A DNA stretch of 64,000 bases from Penium margaritaceum (Eukaryota > Streptophyta > Zygnematophyceae > Desmidiales > Peniaceae), in assembly GCA_023375785.1 (NCBI GenBank), contig SZWC01001611.1, forward strand, positions 96,299 to 160,298, written 5' to 3'. A model generated the notes under the pieces. It was not told the origin of the DNA, ran no database searches, and was given only the letters and a program-made list of their open reading frames with translations. Positions 53,147 through 63,900 of this stretch are shown here, piece after piece. The number at the start of each line of letters is the position of its first letter. Positions within the stretch are counted from its first letter, which is position 1. A program made the position numbers and the translations under genes.

Positions 53147-53458
53147 TCAAATGCCAGAGACGGAAATGAGACTCAGAATGCCGAAGCCGAGTAATATATC
53201 CGCTTGACACGGTGCGAGCGAGTCGGTCGCCAAGAGCATGTCGTACATTCGGACATCACACACCTGGACGGTGTGCGGTGCATGCACGTTAGTGACCTGG
53301 ATGGGGAGGGCTACAATCTGACCGATGGTTGCGTCGGTAGCACCGGTGGATATGGAGAAGCGGAGCCGAGTGGGGGTGATGAGATGGTCGATCCTCAAGG
53401 TGCGGGCCGTCCGCAACGCGCTGGTGGTATGGGTAGCTCCAGTATCCACGATGGCCAC
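53147..53458 (-). pseudogene. Second aspartic-protease-like module (element 2)
   Basis: A 103-residue frame with AIVDTGATHTT (D5-T6-G7), the retropepsin active-site triplet retained, then IVALPIQV and YDMLLATDSL. It aligns with 20.3-20.8 kb of element 1, which has DTS and AADWL. It lies ~1.3 kb downstream of RNase H in element direction and in the same frame as Gag, protease 1, RT and RNase H of this element. Retention of DTG here suggests the module was once an active protease. The second block has lost the usual GMD pattern in both elements. The frame closes at LSLISVSGI. Confidence 0.8.
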
Positions 53459-53701
53459 AAATTTTCAGCCACATACCCAGACGTGACACCATGCCACGTG
53501 GACCTCAGCATGTGGCGGCGGTCCGGGTATCAGCAGGGCAGGGGCCCACGTGCATGGCGCGCGGCATGCATCCTCCCGGATGCGGGAATGTGCCGTATCA
53601 ATCGCATGGGCCACCATGTGGACGCCTATGTCGCGGGTGAGGGTGTAGGAGAGATGGATGCCCACAGGGGAAAGAGATGGGTTGAAGGAGGAGAAGAGAT
53701 T

Positions 53702-54451
53702 CTAGAGACGTTTCGCAGATAAGGGGGAGTGAAGGAAGTCGACCAGGGAAAGGGGGTGACGCATGTCAAGGAGGGGGGAAGCACAGGGCATGGGGGACAG
53801 AGTCGGAGGACCGGTGGCAACCGCCACAGCAGAGGGAGTTCGGTGCAACCGTGGCAGTGAAGAGCGAGGAGGACAATGTGCCGCGATCTCCTCGAGTGTC
53901 CATCCACAAAATGTGGGATTGAAACGGCGGGCGAGCTGGAGCCTAGGGGCACGTGGAGCTGGGAGGGTCTCCGCGGTGCCAAAGGGTTCCGCTGGCTCTA
54001 GCTCGGACAAGAGTTGGTACCCAGCCGTGGATTCCTCATCCGTAAATTCACGAGCGAGGCCTTCCCACCAAGGCTCGGTGTCCGCGGGGAGAGGAGCAGC
54101 TGCAGGAGGGGAGTCCAGGAGGCTATCCCGTGGATCCGCGGAATGAGGCCACTCTTTGCTAGGGGGGCGGCTGAGAGCATCCGCGTTTCCATTGGCGAGC
54201 GCGGGCTGGTACTTGATTTTCAAGTTATAGCCCTGCAGGAGGAGGGCCCACTTGGCCAAGATGCCCTCATGGTTCTGTGTTGTAAGGAGCCATTGCATCG
54301 CTTGATGATCGGTCAGGACCGTAAAAGGCTTACCGTTCTTGATGTAGTCGCGGAAGTGTTGGAGTGTCCACAACACAGCCAAGCACTTGCCCTTCACTGG
54401 TGGGTAGTTCTGCTCACTATCAATGACAGCGCGGTTGGCATATGCTATCAC
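53702..54451 (-). pseudogene. pol: RNase H C-terminal half and linker (element 2)
   Basis: A 249-residue frame: KGKCLAVLWTLQHFRDYI, TDHQAMQWLLTTQNHEG and NADALSR belong to RNase H, which degrades the RNA strand of the hybrid. A Pro/Asp linker follows, then LQLARRFNPTFCGWTLEEI and HPLSLVDFLHSP, the segment before protease-like module 2. Gln is present at the site where element 1 has TAG at 21609. A TAA upstream of MIAYANRA cuts it from the rest of RNase H. Confidence 0.8.
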
Positions 54452-55762
54452 CCGCTTAACTGGTTACTGGATCGACTGTGAAAGCACGGCATCAAGGCCG
54501 TCCCGGGACCAGCCAGTAGTGATGGAGAAGGGAAGGTTGAAATCAAGGAATTAGAGCATGGGCGCGGTGACTAGGCGATGCTTGATTTCTGCCCAGGCAG
54601 CGACGCACTCCGGCGTCCATTCAAACGGCATGTCCTGATGGGTCAGCTGCTGTAGTGGGCGGATAATGCGGACGTGGTCAGGGACGAACTTGCGGTAAAA
54701 GGAGACAAAGCCGAGAAAGATCTTGACCTGTCCCGCAGTGGTGGGCTAGCTCCACTCCTGGACCGCCGCGATCTTCACGGGGTCGGTTTTTATGCCTTCG
54801 GCACTCATGACGAACCCCAATAATTCCATTTCCGCAGCACCGATGGAACACTTAGCAGCCTTGAGTTTGAGGTTGGCATTGCGGAGAGCCGAGAAGATGG
54901 CGGAGAGGAATCCATGACGCGTTGGAATGTGGCGCGACCATGATGTCGTCAATATAATAGCTTACATTAGGGATACCGCATAGGGTGGAATCCATCTCTC
55001 GGCCGTGAGCATGATGTCGTCAATATAATAGCTTACATTAGGGATACCGCATAGGGTGGAATCCATGACGCGTTGGAATGTGGCGCTAGCGTTGCGGAGA
55101 CCGAATGGCATGCGAGTGAAGGCGTAGAGTCCCTCGGGAGTGACAAAGGCCGTCTTGACAATGGAGTCCGGGTGCATCAGGACGACGTGGAAGGCTGCCT
55201 TCACGTCGAGTTTTGCGAACCATCCGCGCCCCTGCTGGCGCTCCTGGATGTCGACAATCAGCGGCATGGGGTAGGCGTCTTCCTCCGTGACGCTGTTGAG
55301 GTCACGGAAGTCCACAAAGAAACGTCTGGACCTGTCCGGCTTGCCGACAATGACCAAGTTAGCACGCCAGGGACTGACGATGGGGACTGTCACACCCTGC
55401 GCCTTTAATTCCGCGAGTCCTTCGGTGATTATCTGCTCTTGGTCAGGGAGGATTCGGCTGACTTTCTGTTTGACTACGGCAGCCGCGCCGGTGTTGATGA
55501 CATGGAAGGCATTGACAGCTCCTAAGTCTGTCGCCGCGCCAGCAAAGATATTGGCATAGGAGTCCAGCAGGTCCCGGAAGTCCTGCTTTTGGGCTGGTGA
55601 GAGGCGAGGGTGGAGAATGTGGTACCATCGTAGGGGCGGAGGTGGCAGCTGGTTACGGATGGGGTAGAAGTCATCGTCGTCATCCAGGGGAAGGCCTTGG
55701 CCAAATGCTTGCTCACTTTGCTGCCACAGTCCCAAGAGGCTGGCACGCATCTCTGGTTCCAC
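54452..55762 (-). pseudogene. pol: Reverse transcriptase (element 2), split by a local duplication
   Basis: The frame 54962-55762 (266 residues) runs from RLSPAQKQDFRDLLDSY through SPWRANLVIVGKPD, FVDFRDLNSVTEEDAYP, LDVKAAFH and FGLRNASATFQ to YYIDDIM, then goes out of phase. A ~71-bp direct duplication (second copy starting near 55009, first near 54938) sits at the catalytic YIDD and breaks the frame. RT thumb sequence continues at 54746-54952 (CSIGAAEMELLGFVMSAEG) with a TAG at 54747-54749 where element 1 has Gln. Further stops lie near 54548 and 54463. Confidence 0.85.
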
Positions 55763-56401
55763 ATGGTCTGCGGAGAGTTCACGTCATTCTTCAACGGGAA
55801 CCTGTTCCGCGTCAAGAGCAACATCAGCAAGAGGTTGGCTGCACACTGAGCGTGCATGTGCATCTTCTTGTGCCGCATCTGATAGGGAGAAAGGTCAGTC
55901 GCCGGTCACTGGCATCATGACTGGATCCCCCACAGTAATGAGGGCGTACTCCTTCGTACCCGTGACGGAGGTGAGCTGCATGACACCCAGGGAAAACAGG
56001 AGGTTGCCTCGCCGCGGAAGGAGATAATCCATGCCCAGGAGGACATCGTAGGTCAGGGCCTGTGTGACTTGGACATCCACTGGTTCGTGAAGCGAGTCCA
56101 CCTACATGGGTAGGCTCCGGACCTCTCCGTCCCCGTAATCCATCCCTCTTGCGGAATTGTTGAACAACCGGCACGTGGGAAGGATGCGTTCTGTCCATCC
56201 GACGAGGCACAGGACGCGGAGGGCCACGGTAGTGTGGATTGTCCCTGTGTCAATAATAGCAAGGAACTTGCGGCCGCAAATCCAAATCACGCAGCAGGCA
56301 ACCTCGTAATGGCGATTATTGCGGTGAGGTGGTTCTAGAGGCTGTGGTGCCCAGCCCCAGTCTATCTCCTCAGTGGTCAATCCTGGTGGAACCTCTGCCA
56401 T
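55763..56401 (-). pseudogene. pol: Aspartic protease 1 (element 2)
   Basis: The frame 56102-56401 has WICGRKFLAIIDTGTIHTT, with DTG retained but the following Ala-Thr changed to Thr-Ile. After a TAG at 56102 where element 1 has Gln, 55895-56101 continues with YDVLLGMDYL, intact. Stops at 55895 and near 55787 (TGA for Trp) follow before the RT. It is in phase with Gag and RT. Confidence 0.82.
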
Positions 56402-56407
56402 GGCTTG

Positions 56408-57451
56408 TCAGGTATTGTGGGTGCCGTGGGGCGGAGTGGTACAAGTGAGGGAGATGCCAACGGTCTGGAGATGATGATTAGCTCTGGTAAACTCTTCTCG
56501 GAGCCGCGGAGCCAGTTTGGAATGAAGACAGAGGAAGTCAAAAAAGTTCACGGAGGCGACGGGAGTAGTGAAGAGTTTATCCACCAGATCTGTAGAATGC
56601 ACCGCAAGGATGGGAGTAGTTTGAGGCATCGATGAGGTATCTGCTACAGTTGGAGTCCTTGTAGGTGCGAGATCCGTGGTGCGTCGCTTCTTCGGGGGTT
56701 TCACGGAACGGGCAGTGACGGCCTTTTGCAGCTGGGCCTCGGCAGCTTCGGCCCGTCGCCACAGGTCACTTTGGAGCCATGCAGCTTCCTACAAGTCCCA
56801 ACCACAAAGCTTAAGCCAACTAGCTCATGTAATGATCTCCGTTTTCTCAGGCGTGGGTGTCACCTCCGTAGCTTCGTCCTCCGCCATGGGCAAACCCAGT
56901 TTTACGTGGCGAGCGCCGGCCGCAGGCTTTGGCGGCGGGTTCGGCAAGATACCCTGGCCTGTCCCTTGTGTTGCCTGGTCTTGTCCAGTGGGGGGCGGAT
57001 GCAGTTTCTGTTGCTACTGCTGTTGCTGCCGCTGATGCTGCTGTTGATGACCCGGCCACGTCTGGTTGTAGTACTGCTGCCACTGCTGGACCATAGGATC
57101 TTGGGAAACTGGGTCAGGACGCGGAGCTGCTTGTCGCTTACGAGGGCAGTCCCAGGCAATGTGTTCCAGGCTCTGGCATGTGTAGCAAGGTCTTGGCTTC
57201 TTCGGCTGCGGGGGCAGGGTTTGGGAAGGGGAGGGTGCATGGATCTCACTGCCCTGGTATTGCTGGGTGGACTGCTCTTTGGTGAAGATGGATGTGGCGT
57301 CTCGCACCGCGTCTTAGAGGGAATGGTAGTGGTCAGCAATCATGAGGCTGCTTATCTCATTTGGAAGTGCGCGGATGATATTTTGTAGGAGGACCCACAA
57401 CGGCAGGCCTTCCCCTTGCGGACTCTTGGCCACTGAATCCAAGATTAGGAA
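56408..57451 (-). pseudogene. gag: Gag C-terminal region with CCHC knuckle (element 2)
   Basis: The knuckle is intact: CYTCQSLEHIAWDC, in the frame 57014-57307, followed by a Gln-rich run ended by TAG (CAG to TAG). Below it, 56408-56704 carries the VNFFDFLCLHSKLAPRL block preceding protease 1. Stops near 56790 (Gln in element 1), 56822 and 56832 interrupt. A shared stop at the SL-stop-DA site (TAA near 57315) corresponds to TAG at 24527 in element 1. Confidence 0.75.
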
Positions 57452-57800
57452 CTAGTCCAAGAATCTGCGGATATCATCATCCTTGCGCATTACCTCCTTC
57501 TCAATCTTCCCCAACGCTTCTTCTTTTGTCAGGTGCTTGAAGCGCTCAATAAGGGCATTGCCAAAGTCCTCGAAAGATGGGAAGGGCACCTGCGCGTTGT
57601 ACCAGTCAGCTACAGCCCCTTGGAGGTGAAGTTCCGCAGTGGCGAGGCAGAGGTCCGGCGAAATTCGGCCCATGCTAGCAAAGAGGGTAATCTGTTTGAG
57701 TCTGACCCAGGGATCCTCCTCCGGAGCACCCTTCAGGAGTCCAACGGCGGGATGTTGGCGGGTTCGGAACGGATATGTTGTAGACGTGGAACAGTACTGC
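57452..57800 (-). pseudogene. gag: Gag core (element 2)
   Basis: LATAELHLQGAVADWYNA, FPSFEDFGNALIERFKHL and EALGKIEKEVMRK match the Gag core of element 1 and the Ty3/gypsy capsid-like pattern. It ends at TAG 57452-57454 where element 1 has Gln (FLDQFL). Confidence 0.85.
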
Positions 57801-59621
57801 GGTTAGTCTTCAATGCACTCGTAGCACGTGGCGACGGAATGGGTGCAGACGGGGCCGCGGAGTACCCCGTTGGAGGGTTCGGCATCCGTGACTGTCTCGC
57901 GGGCATGGGAAAGCCTGGCTGCATGGGTGGGGGGGAAGCATGTACTAAGAGGTAGGCACTGGTGCAGTAGCGGTGTAAGGTATGGAGAAGAATGCCATCC
58001 CAGGAGGCGGAGCCTGGGTTCCGGGTGCCGAAGGTACTGTCCCCTGGGGTGCCCAATACGCTTGGCTGGCAGGAGTCACAGCTGCGGGAAAGGGTTGAGC
58101 CGCTCGTCCCACATTGGCAGTGTGTGTTTGTTGCGGTGGTGGGTGCGAGTGACCCTGCATCATTAGTGTCGGCAGTGGTATTGGGGGTGGTGGTCCCGCG
58201 GACACTGCTCCAACCACCTGCTGGTGGGATAGTTGCTGATGAACCATCACTATAGGCTGCGGCAATGCATTGGTTACGGGTATCAGTGGTGTCGCTCCCA
58301 CCTGCATTATGCTCATAGGCTGCTGGTACTGCGCCGTCCATAAGCGCGGAGTGGTAGCAGAAGGCTGACTCCTGGTGCTCATCTGCGTTACACCCCCAAG
58401 CGTTTGCTGCGGATGGCTCAGAGCTTGCGTCCCTGTTGGTTGGGCTGGGACTACCTGGTGAACAAGGCCCCCACCATGATTTCCTGGCTATGTCATCCCC
58501 ACAGGAGGCTGAACCCCCACTCCTTCTTGTGGCACGGGCTGCCAAGGTTGCTGGATCGGTAGTCCAAGTGCCGGTGGATGCGGTATTGCTCCCGCTTGTG
58601 GCACATTTGTGGCCGCCTGGGATGGGTACGCTTGCTGTTGCGGCGGTGCCTTCAACATGGCGTGTGGGGGTGTTCCTGTTAATGGAAAGCCCATGCTTAG
58701 CTGGAGAGGCATCTGCTGCGGCTCAGCTCCGGATGCGGAAGACTACGCTGGAATCCCTACCTGTCCGGCTCCGATAGTCTGTTGCAGCAAGTGCATCTAC
58801 AGCTGTGGCAATCCCGTTGTCTGAGAGGGTTTGATGGGTTCCACCGCCATTGCCCCCGCAGGCGGGGAAGGTTGATTCGCCAGAGGTTGATTTGCCGGCA
58901 ACTGCGCGGATCCTGGTGCTTGTGAGGGCACCGGTGTGCCCGGTAGCTCGCTTCCTGGGTGGAGTGCTGGTGGGATCAATTGCTGCTGCTACAGGCCAAT
59001 CACCAGTGATGCTGCCGTCATACCCTCCGGAACCGACCCTACCGGCTGCCGCGGCAGGTTCGAGTCCGGGTGCATCCCAAGCGCGGAAACCGGTGGTCTT
59101 TTCTGCTGCAAGTCCATCATTGACTGCTTGTCATCCACTGCTGGGATCCTAGTGGTTCCTGGTTCCTTGGGGTTTTGTACCAGAGTTTGCGGTTGCATTG
59201 GCGGAGGTGGGTGCGGAGCTACCGTGCTGCCAGCCGCCAACGGCTGCTGCCCGCCACAACGCCTGTAGACCAATCTACGACAGGCCTCGAATCCTCCACT
59301 AGCGGAGTGCTGCTCCGATGATGGTTGGGGATCAGAAAACCAAGGCAGTGCCGTAACCACAGCCTCCTGTCCCTCCGACTCGTGTTGAGACTGGCTGGAT
59401 CCACGGCTGCCATGGACGGATATTGTCTCCACTTCCACATGTTCACCGAGAGGTCCATGATGCGACGCCAGTGCAGTTGCTCCAGCCAGTTGTGTACCCG
59501 CTGGTGTTGGACCAAAGGGTCAGCACCGGGTGAGGAGCTGACTGGGGTGCGGGACAGCACAGGCGAGGAACTCTGACCGCCCTCGTGATTGGTAGCTCAA
59601 CCTGGAAACAAACACCGCACG
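57801..59621 (-). pseudogene. gag: Pro/Gln-rich Gag N-terminal region (element 2)
   Basis: Overlapping frames (57733-58545, 57945-58382, 58488-58712, 58989-59438, 59219-59560) are all Pro/Gln/Ala/Thr-rich or charged, and no single frame spans the region. The earliest conserved block, SRTPVSSSPGADP and WLEQLHWRRIMD, begins just below 59560 and matches the element 1 leader frame. The length (~1.8 kb) suggests a Gag much longer than usual in gypsy elements. Confidence 0.5.
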
Positions 59622-59732
59622 GATGACTGCTGTTGCCGTCTTCTGCAATCCTGGTACACAAAGCTTGCTGCCGACATCAATGACTTTTATGAAGGTTACG
59701 TGCTATTTCGCTAAACAAGTAGTAAGGAACTA

Positions 59733-59750
59733 TCCACGCTCACCGCACCA
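59733..59750 (-). other. Primer-binding site of element 2
   Basis: TGGTGCGGTGAGCGTGGA on the minus strand, 6 nt from the 5' LTR, differing at one base from element 1. Confidence 0.65.
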
Positions 59751-59756
59751 TGAAAC

Positions 59757-60881
59757 TGATACCTCCCATTTTGCCGCGCCCTTGACTTTTTCCACGGAGA
59801 CTTTATTCCGCGCTATCCGCGGACTATGCACTGCTCACACACTACTGCTCAAGCTAGGTGTGCAGCGGAACACAGACACCAGCACTAAGCTACTGACAGT
59901 TCCGTGGACTGCATATCTGGATCTTTGCGCACAAACCTCACCAATGAGTGACACTCTGCGGTCCACTTCTTACCACACGTTAGCCCGCCACCTTGTGGCT
60001 TCCAGCTCCTCTCCGCGGAATCCTCGTTTCGCGGACGTGTGCAAGCAAGGGCTCCGCCGGTAGTTCACTTCACGCGGGCTTTTGGCTCTTCACGCATACA
60101 GTCCCGTAGACAGCGGACAGGACTCCAAGAGCTACAAAAGGCACGGGGGTAGTGGGGTGGTGAACATAGAGGAGAACGAGTGAATGTCTTTGATCAACGT
60201 GGCGGAGTACATGAATGCGGAGTATTGCTCAAGGAAGCAAGCAAGACTGAGCTCATGTTGTGCTAGTGCCATCTAGGTCTTATCTACTTGGGACTCCGCA
60301 TGGCGTGTTTACACGCCGTCGGTCTCATCTTTCTCAGGCTATTTTCCTTCCTTCCTACTTGGACTCCACGCGGTGCGGCTGTGCCCCGCGGGTCTTGTCC
60401 TCAAACACGTATTATTCTTTACTAATGATCTTCTTCATCGGCGGCTCGTGCACGCGGTCTTCGTGTTCTTCCTTGAATCTTCGCTTTTTGCGGTACATCT
60501 CCAGAGGTTCCTCCGTGATTGATGCTTGGTCATTCCTGCTGGTTGGATGTTTCTCCCTTGATTGCTTGGTTAATCCGCTGATTTACCTGCGCCTTGTCAG
60601 TGATCGCGGATCTTGCTGCGGCTCGTCCTTGTTCTCTTTGCACCGCGGATTTCTCACCACTGCGTCCCGCCTTTTTCCTCTCCGCATCATGCACTTGGTT
60701 GTGGAGGAATCGCCGCAGGTAATTGTGCTCACCTACAGACCCCCTACCCCTAGATTCTGCGCTACCCTTTGCTCAACCGCATCTACGGGAGCCAGGTTTC
60801 TATGCGCGGATCTCAGGCTGCCCATGTCTTTCTCCGCGGGTGGTCTTTCCCTGCGGAGCTGCGGCTGAACTGTGCCTGACA
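59757..60881 (-). repeat. 5' LTR of element 2
   Basis: 1,125 bp with TG...CA ends. Closely followed on its outer side by GCAGG and 21-bp minisatellite. It keeps more CG sites than the 3' LTR in its first part. Confidence 0.94.
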
Positions 60882-60980
60882 GCAGGCGCATGTACCATAG
60901 GCACAGGCACAGTCACCGTAGCCACAGATACCATAGGCGTAGGCCCAGGCATAGGCACCGTAGGTGCAGGCCCAGGCATG
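60882..60980. repeat. 21-bp minisatellite, right remnant
   Basis: About 100 bp of the same GC-rich units seen at 44048-46008 (CATAGGCGTAGGCCCAGGCA), showing that element 2 inserted near the right end of that array. Confidence 0.85.
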
Positions 60981-63900
60981 TTCATGTAAGTGCGTGGAAG
61001 TGCACGTGAGTGCGTGTAAGTTCTTTGAAGTACGTGTAAGTGTGTGTAGGTGCGTGTAAGTATGTGTAAGTGCGTGTAAGTGCATGTATGTACGTGTGAG
61101 TACGTGTAAGTGGGTATGAGTGCGTGTAAGTGCGTGTCAGTATGTGTAAGTGTGTGTAAGTGTGCGTCAGTGCCTGTACGTGCGTGTCAATGCGTGTACA
61201 TTTGTGTAATTTCGTATAAGTATGTGCAGGTGCGTGTAAGTTTGTGTAAGTGTGTATAAGAGCGTGTAAGTATGTGTAAGTGCGTGTAAGTGTGTCTAAG
61301 TGTGTGTAGGTACGTGTGAGTGCGTGTAGGTGTGTGTAAATTTGTGTAAATATGTGTAAGTGTGTGCAAGCGCGTGTATGTGCGTGTAAGTGCATGTAAG
61401 TGCGTATACGTGCATGTACGTATCTGTAAGTACATCTAAGTGTGTGTAATTGCGTGTAAGTGTGTGTCCGTGCGTGTCAGGACGTGTAAGTGCGTGTAAG
61501 TGTGTGTAAGTTCGTGTAAGTGCGTATAAGTATGTGTAAGTGCGTGTAAGTTCGTGCAAGTGCATGTAAGTGCATGTAAGTGCATGTAAGTGCTTGTAAA
61601 TGCGTGTAAGTACGTGTAAATTTGTGTAACTTTGTGTAAGTGCGTGTAAGTGCGTGTAAGTGTGTGTAAGTACGCGTAAGTGCGTGCAAGTGCATGTACG
61701 TGCGTGTAAGTGCGTGTACGTGTGTGTAAGTCTGCTTAAGTGCGTATGAGTGTGTGTAAGTGTGTGCAAGTGCGTATATGTATGTATACATGCGTGTAAG
61801 TACATGTAAGTGTGTGTAAGTACGTGTAAGTGCGTGTAAGTGCGTGTAAGTTTGTGTAAGTATGTGTAGTTATGTGTAAGTATGTGTAAGTGCAAGTAAG
61901 TACATGTTAAGTGCGTGTAAGTGTGTGTAAGTACGTGTAAGTATGTGTAAGTACGTGTAAGTGTGTGTAAGTGAGTGTAAGTGTGTATAAGTGCGTGTAA
62001 GTACGTGTAAGTGCATGCAAGTACATGTGTGCGTGTAAGTGTATACAAGTACGTATAAGTTTGTGTAAGTGTGTATAAGTTTGTTTAGGTACGTGTAAGT
62101 GTGTGTAATGTGTGTAAGTGCGTGGAAGTGCGTGTAAACACATGTAAGTGCGTATAAGTACGTGTAAGTATGTGTAAGTGCAAGTAAGTGCGTGTAAGTA
62201 TGTGTAAGCGCNGTGTAAGTTTGTGTAAGTATGTGTAGTTATGTGTAAGTATGTGTAAGTGCAAGTAAGTACATGTTAAGTGCGTGTAAGTGTGTGTAAG
62301 TACGTGTAAGTATGTGTAAGTACGTGTAAGTGTGTGTAAGTGAGTGTAAGTGTGTATAAGTGCGTGTAAGTACGTGTAAGTGCATGCAAGTACATGTGTG
62401 CGTGTAAGTGTATACAAGTACGTATAAGTTTGTGTAAGTGTGTATAAGTTTGTTTAAGTACGTGTAAGTGTGTGTAAGTGTGTGTAAGTGCGTGGAAGTG
62501 CGTGTAAACACATGTAAGTGCATATAAATGTGTATAAGTGCGTGTAAGTTCATGTAAGTGCGTGTAAGTGCGTGTAAGTACGTGTAAGTCCGTGTAAGTG
62601 TGTGTAAGTGCGTATAAGTATGTGTAAGTGCTTGTAAGTGTGTGTAAGTACATGTAGGTGCATGTAAGTACGTGTATGTACGTGTCAATTCATGTAAATG
62701 TATGAGTGCGTATAAGCACGTGTATGTGCGTGTAAGTACGTGTAAGTGTGTGAAAGTGCATGTAAGTATGTGTAAGTGCGTTTAAGTGTGTGTTAGTGCG
62801 TGTAAGTACGTGTATGTGCATGTCAGTATGTGTAAGTGTGTGTAAGTGAGTGTAAGTTCGTGTAAGTGTGTGTAAGTGCGTGTAAGTACGTGTAAATGCA
62901 TGTAAGTGCGTGCTAGTGCATGTAAGTGCGTGTAAGTGCGTGTAAGTGCGGTTTATGTACGTGCAATTTTGTGTTAGTTTGTGTAAGTGTGTGTAAGTAC
63001 ATGGAAGTGTGTGTAAGTGTGTGTAAATGTGTGTAAGTGCGTGTAAGCGCGTGTAAGTGCATGTAAGTACGTGTAAGTGCGTGTAAGTGCATGTAAGTGC
63101 GTGTTAGTGCGTGTTAGTACGTGTAAGTGTATGTAACTGTGTGTAAGTGTATGTAAGTGCGTGTAAGTGCGTGTAAGTATGTATAGGTATGTGTATGTGC
63201 GTGTAAGTACGTGTAAGTGCGTGTAAGTGCGTGTACGTGTGTGTAAGTGCATGTAAGTGCGTGTAAGTGCGTGTAAAAGCATGTAAGTGTGTGCAAGTAC
63301 GTGCAAGTATGTGTAAGTGCGTGTAAGTGTGTGTAAGTGTGTGTAAGTGTGCGTAAGTGCATGTAAATGTGTGTAAGTGCGTGTAAGTGTGTGTAAGTGC
63401 GTGTAATTACGTGTAAGTTTGTGTAAGTACGTGTAAAAGCATGTAAATGCGGTTTCAGTTCATGTAAGTGTTTGTAAGTGTGTGTAAGTGCGTTTAAGTT
63501 CTTGTAAGTACGTGTAAGTATGTGTCAGTGCGTGTTTGTGCGTGTAAGTACGTGTAAGTGCGTGTAAGTGCGGGTAAGTACGTGTAAGTGCGTGTATGTT
63601 CATGTAAGTGGGTGTAAATGCGTGTAAATACGTGTAAGTGCATGTAAGTGCGTGTAAGCACGTGTAAGTGCTTGTAAGTGCGTGTAAGTGCGTGTTAGTG
63701 CATGTGAGTGCATGTAGGTGCGTGTAAGTTTGTGTAAGTGCGTGTAAGTGCGAGTAAGTGCGTGTAAATGACTGTAAGTACGTGTAAGTATGTGTAAGCG
63801 CATGTAAGTGTGTGTAAGTACGTGTAAGTCGGTGTAAGTACGTGTAAGGTTGTGTGAATTTGTGTAAGTGCGCGTAAGTGCGTGTAAGTGCGTGTAACTG

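Larger units (their letters stand above)
46009..60881 (-). mobile_element. Ty3/gypsy-type LTR retrotransposon of the same lineage (element 2, older copy)
   Basis: TGATACC...CTGACA on the plus strand, flanked by GCAGG at 46004-46008 and 60882-60886, both within 21-bp minisatellite. The LTRs are 46009-47133 and 59757-60881, each 1,125 bp. About a dozen differences in their first ~97 aligned bases show it is older than element 1. The protein order is the same as element 1, including protease module 2 and the finger array. Many stops and frameshifts make it inactive. Gag core, protease 1, RT, RNase H and protease-like module 2 (57.7 to 53.1 kb) all lie in one reading frame, interrupted only by stops and one small duplication. 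Confidence 0.95.

Noticed and set aside
61296-62688. Thr/His/Leu/Tyr-rich minus-strand proteins in the 10-bp array
   Set aside because: A 10-bp period gives a 10-residue repeat in any stop-free frame, and several overlapping frames are open at once. By-product of the repeat.
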